A DNA stretch of 64,000 nucleotides from Monoplex corrugatus (taxonomy: Eukaryota; Mollusca; Gastropoda; Littorinimorpha; Ranellidae): the NCBI GenBank assembly GCA_030674185.1, contig JAPXFY010000095.1, positions 35,001 to 99,000 of the forward strand, in the 5' to 3' direction. Below the pieces are notes generated by a model. It saw nothing but the letters and a program-made list of their open reading frames with translations. It searched no databases and had not been told where the DNA came from. Positions 57,940 through 64,000 of this stretch are shown here, piece by piece. Position 1 is the stretch's first letter; each line of letters begins with the position of its first letter. Both the position numbers and the translations under genes were made by a program.

Positions 57940-59100
57940 GTTAAAATAACAACAATTAAACAGGGAAAGTTACGTTCTGATGACGTTAAAGTTGCAGACA
58001 GCCGCAGTTATTTGCTATCTGTATCTGTGGCAGACATCAGATGAAGACCTGGGGCATACACACATTCTAAAAATATAAGTAGACCCCAGCACAGACAAGA
58101 CTACTATATTCATTGACAGAACAGTAGACCTGACTGTGACAACGGTCGCATTCAAAACCATGATGATTTTGAACGAACATACTAATCTATCCCACACCCA
58201 CTGCTTGGCTCAGTAGCAATCTGTCGAAGACGAGTGACAACAGTACGTAAAATTAATGAAAATACGACACTACTACACTGCTTGGTATGTATTTCTTTCA
58301 GCTACTACATCATGGTGCACAATGAACTACATCATAAATCATGCTGTAGTGTTGTACTTTGTGAAACTGCCATGTACTTACGCATGATGATTTATAACGT
58401 GTGTGTTCGTTCTTTCATCCAACGTCTTTTTGGTGTGATCTATATTGATCAGGGAAAATCACAAACAAACACATGAACAAACATTTTTTTAAAAGGCAGA
58501 GGTGGGAGAGGGGGAGAAAAGACAGAGCAAAGGACAGAAATGTTAAAAGGAAAACATAAAGACACAGAAAAGATATCTGAGTGAGTAGATAAACGGAGCT
58601 GATACTTAACACTAGAACAATAAGAATGAAGAAAATATATCACTAAACACAAATTTGATAACATAAGAGTAATGCATAAAAAAGACAAAGTATCAATGAT
58701 TCTGAAATTTTAACAAACATAATTTAAAGTTGCTCCCTTAAATGCGCCTCAGTCAAATATGAAAATACACAGTAACAACAATTTCACATGATATATGGAT
58801 TTATGCTAAAATTATTTTGGGGGAAAAAGTATTATCCTTTCTCGTGAGAAAACAAAAATTCAGTTAAAATGTCAGAATATCGAGTCTATAATGTTAAATC
58901 TGATGAGTTGTAATCTTCTTTCACTGAAGTGTAAACATGCAATATTATAGATTGTTTAGACATGTGGGCACCTTTCTCAGCTGCTCTGGTAACTGCTTTG
59001 GTACAATGACAAGCGACGTGACACCCAGCAAAAACTGAAATACGTATCTTTTATCCTTAAACAATGTATTATATGATTTACCCCAGTTACTTAATCAGGT
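57940..59100. other. No recognisable feature
   Basis: AT-rich non-coding DNA; short frames without signatures. Confidence 0.5.
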
Positions 59101-59104
59101 CTTG

Positions 59105-59430
59105 TTTGTGTATGAGAACACAAAGGTACGTAATACTGTTTTTGGGTCAACAATGACAGCTACTTTGAAGAACACAGACTGAAGGTTTTTGAGATAATCC
59201 AACGCTTGTATGATGGGAACTAATTCAGCTATAAATACAGATACATTTGCCTCAGTGAAATATGACTTTTGTACTTTACATGTAGGAATAACACATTTTG
59301 CTACAACATTTTTATTTTCTATGATCAATCCACTGGTAAAAATTTGGAGATGGTTGCGGTATAGTTCATCGACTTTATCTTTTGCTGCAGTAATATTAAA
59401 GTGTTTATCTTTTTGAAGCGTCTATACAAT
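59105..59430 (-). mobile_element. RNase H-like fragment of a retroelement
   Basis: The minus strand reads HLQIFTSGLIIENKNVVAKC, then VSVFIAELVPIIQALDYLKN, FFKVAVIVDPKTVLRTFVF. The spacing fits an RNase H domain (IxTDGS...F.AEL.AI..AL.....I..DS.S.L). The first catalytic Asp (TDGS) reads TSGL and the DS pair reads DPK, so the remnant would be inactive. Its parent element is unknown. Confidence 0.5.
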
Positions 59431-59434
59431 CAAT

Positions 59435-60478
59435 ACCAAATGTGACTTTTAACATTGCCCATACAGGGAAAAGTATTGTGGATGGTTTCTCAGTTATAAA
59501 CTCAGAGAACAGCTATTGATTTGACATTAATACCATTACAACTCAGTCTAGTTCCATCCCTGTTCCCGATCACCCATCAGCATCATCAGCGTGACAACAA
59601 TTGTCTTTTGTGTACTTCAGTCTGGACTTTTCTGTGCTACTTTGTTGACCCTCAAAACGCTGCTGTTAGTGATGTTGTTCATACAGGAGGTGGGTGGTCT
59701 GCTTGGATATCGTTTAGCCTCCACTGTTCCTAAAAAAACTGGTGTCATTAGGGTTGTGTTGGTGTTGTTGGTTACATAGCCGACATATCCCATTTTTCCA
59801 TCCTCTTCCTGTAAACTCACATAGATAATTTAGGAGGCGATCCTCACAATAATAAACGATGAATGCATCCCGATAAAAGCACACTTCCATTATTCGAAAA
59901 TATAATTACACATACACAAACTGGTCCTTGATTGAGAATGAATTTTCTTATCTAGAATACATATTTCCTGAAAGCGAAAATGTAGACGTTACGTTTTATG
60001 AATTACATAACTCAGTTTTAGTTGCCAAAGACATATCCAGTCCAGTAACTGCTAGGTAATGTTTGGTGAACAGACGCTTAACAGAAAGCAATTCAGTAAA
60101 ATGAAATATCTAAAAATATCTATGTCAAATACAGAAAACCTGAAGATGATATAGAAATGAAAAATGCAAAAATGCTGTGAAACTTTGGACATCATATTGC
60201 AACACATATACTGAAACTTTGGACATGATACTGCGCAAAGAATTTTCAGATTTTATCAAATTTCTGGAAAACCTGGAAAAAAGGAGAGAAAAGAAAAATG
60301 AAATCAACGTACCATAGTGCCCAGTGGTAGCCATGTGACCCAGTACTACCTGCCGTATTTGGAGAGTGAAGACAACAACAAAATCAGACTTGGAGAGAGA
60401 TGGGCTCCACCAGGCTTGGCGTGGCTGAGACACTTCTGTGAAGTCAGATGGAAAAACAACAGATAATTACAGACAGAA
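59435..60478. other. No recognisable feature
   Basis: Non-coding DNA. Two minus-strand frames (67 and 102 codons) show no family signature. Confidence 0.4.
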
Positions 60479-60479
60479 G

Positions 60480-60905
60480 AAGGGCATGTCCGTGCTATAG
60501 TGTAGAAGACGACAATCATGCACATGAAGTGTGGTTTTTGATCAACAACAACACCAAGAACGCTGTACCAGGATATTACCCATTGCCAGTGGACTAATGA
60601 TTTTCTGCCTGTGAAGAAAATCAGTCAACATCACGGTAGCGCAGATACAGCTCCCACATCAAACTATGATGATGACCAAATAGAAGAATTCTACACCCAG
60701 CTTCAAATGATCATCAACACAGTTGACAAGAAAGATATCCCCATTGTTCAGGGTAACTGGAAACTAAGTTTGGTGTAGACACCCAAGACGACTGGAGGAA
60801 TTTCTGTGTTCCTATATTAACGAGAGTACCAATGATAGGGACTACGTCTATTGGTGATTGTGACTTAGTTATTGCATACATTCTTGGTAAACATTCTAAT
60901 GATGG
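60480..60905 (+). mobile_element. LINE endonuclease fragment (CFDP2-like)
   Basis: FLINNNTKNAVPGYYPLPV, then APTSNYDDDQIEEFYTQLQM, IINTVDKKDIPIVQGNWK and remnants of NESTNDRG and LVIAYILGKH. This is the APE-type endonuclease region. The GDWN motif reads GNWK, losing the Asp. It ends directly at the terminal repeat of a minus-strand LINE. Confidence 0.8.
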
Positions 60906-60911
60906 ATTTAT

Positions 60912-61625
60912 TATCATCATCATCAAGCGCCTTGCCACATGGCATTGGCAATCATGGCCCTCCATATGTATCTATCCCTTGTTACCGCAAGCACATCTTC
61001 CACCCTCTCTGTCTTCAACCACCCTGCAAGTCTGTCCAATATTTTTCCCTGGGTCTACCTGGTGCTCTCTTTCCCTCCAGCTTCCCTTTTGTGACCAGGA
61101 GCTCCAATTCCCTTTCCTCATAAATAGCCCACAAATGTTGCCTGTCTTTTCCTAATCTCCCTTATGAATGATCTTCTTGTGTCTGCCTCCATCAAGACTG
61201 TCTCGTTTTTCTTTGCTGTCCATGGAACTCTCAGCATTCTTCTTAGAAACCACATCTCGGCTGCCTCAATTTTGTGCTGACTTTGCTTGACTGTCCACGC
61301 CTCACAACCGTATGACATTATCGGTTCTATATAACATTCAAGAACTCTCTTCCTGATGTTAACTGATAGGCATGTGTTGGTAAGAATGCCTTTACCTTTT
61401 TGAATGCTGTTTTGACTTGGCAGATTCTGCTGGTTATTTCTGATGTGCATCTGCTGTCTGGTGAACTGATCGTTCCCAGATATTCAAACTTATCAACTTG
61501 TCTCACCGTTGTGCCGTTTGCTGTTATTTTGCCTGAGGTGATTTCATGTTTTTACTGATCACCATGACTTCAGTCTTCTTGCTGTTTAAGTTCCAACCCT
61601 TACCTTTGTTTTCTATCTAGTATAT
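60912..61625 (-). mobile_element. CFDP2-like LINE 3' half
   Basis: Reversed: KTEVMVISK-like start, then RKRVLECYIEPIMSYGCEAW, EAAEMWFLRRMLRVPWTAKK, RQATFVGYL and the 3' GATGATGATAATAA end. It continues, inverted, into 61625-61855. Confidence 0.88.
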
Positions 61626-61855
61626 TCACGATACAAGCTCTTTCCAAAACATCAAAAGAGGAGTCAGACAGGGTTGTGTTTTGTCACCAGATCTGTTTTC
61701 ACTTTACAGCAAAAACATCATGAGAAACCTAGAAGAAGACCCTGGATTAAAGGTTGGAGGAAAAATGATAAACAACATACAATACGCAGATGACACTGTG
61801 CTAATTGCAGAAAGTGAAAGGGACCTAGAAAACTTTGTGAATATACTAGAAAACT
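61625..61855 (+). mobile_element. Inverted 5' part of the adjacent LINE (RT palm)
   Basis: Plus strand: SFQNIKRGVRQGCVLSPDLF, GLKVGGKMINNIQYADDTVL, IAESERDLENFVNILEN. It carries an intact YADD. In an intact element this segment directly precedes the part found reversed at 60912-61625. Both pieces share GTGAATATACTAGA at the breakpoint, so the pair looks like one insertion with a 5' inversion. Confidence 0.88.
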
Positions 61856-61924
61856 CTAGCCATTGGACACTGGCAACAAATAAGGGAATTTTAAGTTTTA
61901 TAAATATCATTTTTGTGTCTGATT

Positions 61925-63285
61925 GACCATATATCCAGCTGGAAGTTTTTTCAGCTGTTTCTGCCACTGCCTTTAGGGCTCCAGCCATCTCTTTCTCAAA
62001 AATCGAGATCTCTTTCATGAAGTTATGGGCAGATCAACCCCCTTGGCTCCAGCGTCTATGGCGAGAACTTTGGTTTGAAAACTTGGTTTCTTTAAAATGC
62101 TGGCTGGACTGGCATACGTTTAAGTCTTGCAGATATTCGTTTCATCCTTTGTATTTTTATACAGCTGAGTGCGTCTGGTCAGAATCATTTGTTGTAATGA
62201 ATGGGATGGATAATGATGCCTGCTGCCATGTCACTGTTGCTGATGATTCCTGGGTGTTTTGTTCCCTTGTGGAAGATCTGCTGTGCACTCCCAGTAATCT
62301 TGTCCATCCAGCAGATCCTGCTTCCATGCTCCAGATGTCAGCTTTTTCAACAGTTTGCTGCCTCCTGCCATGTAGAAGTTTACAGGAGCTTCTGGTGGCA
62401 TGCTTCCCCCTGGCAATACTGATCGCTTATGCAATCTCTTGAAGCACCTGATTGTGCCTCCACGTGTATCTTCCTTGAACTAGCGCTACTTTGATGGGTT
62501 CAAAACATGTTTCACTTTTTGACCTGGCAGAGCAGGTATGCAAGGTCATCTGACTTACCTCAGTTCATTGGACCTGTATTGCCCCTGTCGGCCTTGTTGG
62601 ACTGCCTTCTGGATTCTTTTGGCATCCTCTTCTTCGTTAACCTGCTGTATCACCATGTCTTATGTCTGTCTTTGATTTTCCTTTGACCTTTGACCACCAG
62701 TCCACTTTTGTTGATCCTAGTCCCTGCCTATTGGTTTGTGTCTGACCTATCATGTCTCTGATCATGAGGCGTTCTTTCACTGTGTCCACTGCTTCATGGA
62801 CTTTATACTTTCTGCCAATCTTCAGGTTGGACTCTTATTGATCTCACAATCGTATCTCCCAAATCCTCAAGCATGTTCAGAAACCTGACCTTTCCCACCT
62901 TGTATCCCTCAACGATGGATTTTAGAGGGTAGCGTGAGATTTGCCTGCTGACAAGAGAGTGCAGTATAAGTGGGACATGATGGGACAACAAACCATTTCC
63001 TTGTGCGTTTTATTGATTCTGGCCTTCGTGGATTTCAAGGTGTTACTGCTGATTTCGTATGTCGCTATAGAGGCCAGACGAACTTGAGAATCAGTGTGAT
63101 CCACAGGCACCAGACTTTGTATTTGCTCACGAAACCACACTGATCTACTGTTTGAAGAGTTGTTCTCCTATTTGCTGGGTTTCCTATCTTTGTATCTTCT
63201 AGGGATTCATTATTCCACCTTCCAAAGTTCTTGACTGGATGTTCTGTCACTGTTGGAATGGCTTGGTTGACTGTGGTAAACACAA
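61925..63285 (-). mobile_element. LINE C-terminal region, restriction-like-endonuclease type
   Basis: On the minus strand, from right to left, frames give IPTVTEHPVKNFGRWNNESL, KVWCLWITLILKFVWPL, KVGKVRFLNMLEDLGDTIV, KVALVQGRYTWRHNQVLQE and finally GALKAVAETAEKTSSWIYG. This order (TVTEKPVKSLGRWY..., LWCFQ...LLWPL, K.ARL.M.L, QGRYTWRHNQVL, then a late AEKAS.W..) is that of RT elements with a C-terminal restriction-like endonuclease, a group distinct from the APE-type LINEs around it. Many stops and frame shifts; very old copy. The N-terminal zinc fingers and RT palm are absent. Confidence 0.7.
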
Positions 63286-63314
63286 GAATCTGCTAGTGTG
63301 TATCTGTTTGTGTA

Positions 63315-63945
63315 TGTAAAAACAAGCATGATCATATCACTCATTTGCTTTATTTTATCCACTGGTTGCCTGTTTATCAAAGAAGTTTATGCAAAATTGA
63401 TACTTTATGCTACAAAGTGTATCAATGGTACTGCACCTGTTTATCTTTGTGACTACCCCCAAAATGTCCTGTTTATCTTTGTGACTACCCCTAAAATGTC
63501 CTGTTTATCTTTGTGACTTCCCCTAAAATGTCCTGTTTATCTTTGTGACTACCCCAAAATGTCCTGTTTATCTTTGTGACTACCCCCAAAATGTCCTGTT
63601 TATCTTTGTGACTACCCCCAAAATGTCCTGGTTTATCTTTGTGACTACCCCCAAAATGTCCTGTTTATCTTTGTGACTACCCCCAAATTGTCCTGTTTGT
63701 CTTCGTGACTACCCCCAAAACGTCCTGTTTATCTTCGTGACTACTCCCAAATTGTACACTCCTGCCCGACTTCTTCATTCTGCTTCATTCTACTTGTTGT
63801 CAAGTTCCTTGACACAGATGTTCCACGTCGGTTTCTGTGTCAGGTCCATACAACAGGAACGATCTTCCCCTGTCTATTGGACAGTCACATACTCTATATT
63901 TCTTCCAGTCTACTTGAAGACACACCTTTTTGTCCAGCAGTGATT
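63315..63945 (+). mobile_element. CR1/L2-like LINE 3' end, expanded by a minisatellite
   Basis: Plus strand: KHDHITHLLYFIHWLPVYQR, then in another frame CINGTAPVYLCDY, a 31-bp repeat array, and YTPARLLHSASFY, GPYNRNDLPLSIGQSHTLYF and KTHLFVQQ. These are the HWLPV, AP.YL.DL, Y.P.R.LRSA, WN.LP.SIR and FK..LKTHLF landmarks of CR1/L2 tails, so the repeat lies inside former coding sequence. Dead copy. Confidence 0.8.
63436..63750. repeat. 31-bp minisatellite, about ten copies
   Basis: Unit: CTGTTTATCTTTGTGACTAC, CCCCAAAATGTC. It derives from the PVYLCDYP codons of the surrounding LINE. Confidence 0.95.
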
Positions 63946-64000
63946 TTCCCCTGTGTGTGCCCACACTTTTGTTCTACCCCCTTCTATACTCCCCCTCCAG

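Overview
The window is nuclear DNA from an animal, most likely a gastropod mollusc. The signs are replication-type histone genes with metazoan stem-loop 3' ends, receptors of the GRL101 / type-C LGR kind first known from the snail Lymnaea, tRNA-headed SINEs with a central domain common in molluscs, several non-LTR retrotransposon lineages, and a very high load of CA/GT microsatellites and minisatellites. Most of the 64 kb is repetitive. Most apparent ORFs in it are reads through simple repeats and are not genes.

Layout. 1-8.1 kb: triplet repeats, LINE 3' ends (one flanked by GTAA tetranucleotide repeats, one L1-like with a lost catalytic aspartate), SINE tails and a nested insertion. 8.8-10.2 kb: a minus-strand OTU/vertnin-like gene with a splice-consistent intron and three frame breaks. 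14.1-14.8 kb: two unrelated DDE transposase remnants. 16.8-21.2 kb: a partial core-histone cluster with H3 (-), H2B (-) and H2A (+). H2B and H2A share a divergent promoter, all three keep the histone stem-loop, and H3 and H2A each lack one base near the 3' end. 23.35 kb: a 5S rRNA gene with a Pol III terminator. 24-34 kb: LINE and SINE pieces with long CA arrays. 34.5-41.8 kb: a 7.3-kb, T-depleted AAGAAC-based array whose conserved core recurs 16 times about every 435 bp. 42.2-53.9 kb: two tandem minus-strand lectin/LDLa/LRR receptors of the GRL101 type. The first is open over 966 codons; the second carries several frame shifts and has altered DRY and NPxxY motifs. A LINE-split 61-bp minisatellite lies between them. 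54-64 kb: a 44-bp minisatellite and at least six further retrotransposon fragments, one with a 5' inversion and one of the restriction-like-endonuclease type.

How it works together. The histones and 5S gene are housekeeping genes of chromatin and ribosome synthesis. The two receptors look like a local tandem duplication, with one copy decaying or mis-assembled. Everything else reads as transposon and satellite turnover. The strongest candidate for something undescribed is the 34.5-41.8 kb higher-order array. The recurring single-base indels in H3, H2A, the OTU-like gene and receptor 2 must be checked against raw reads before they are called biological.
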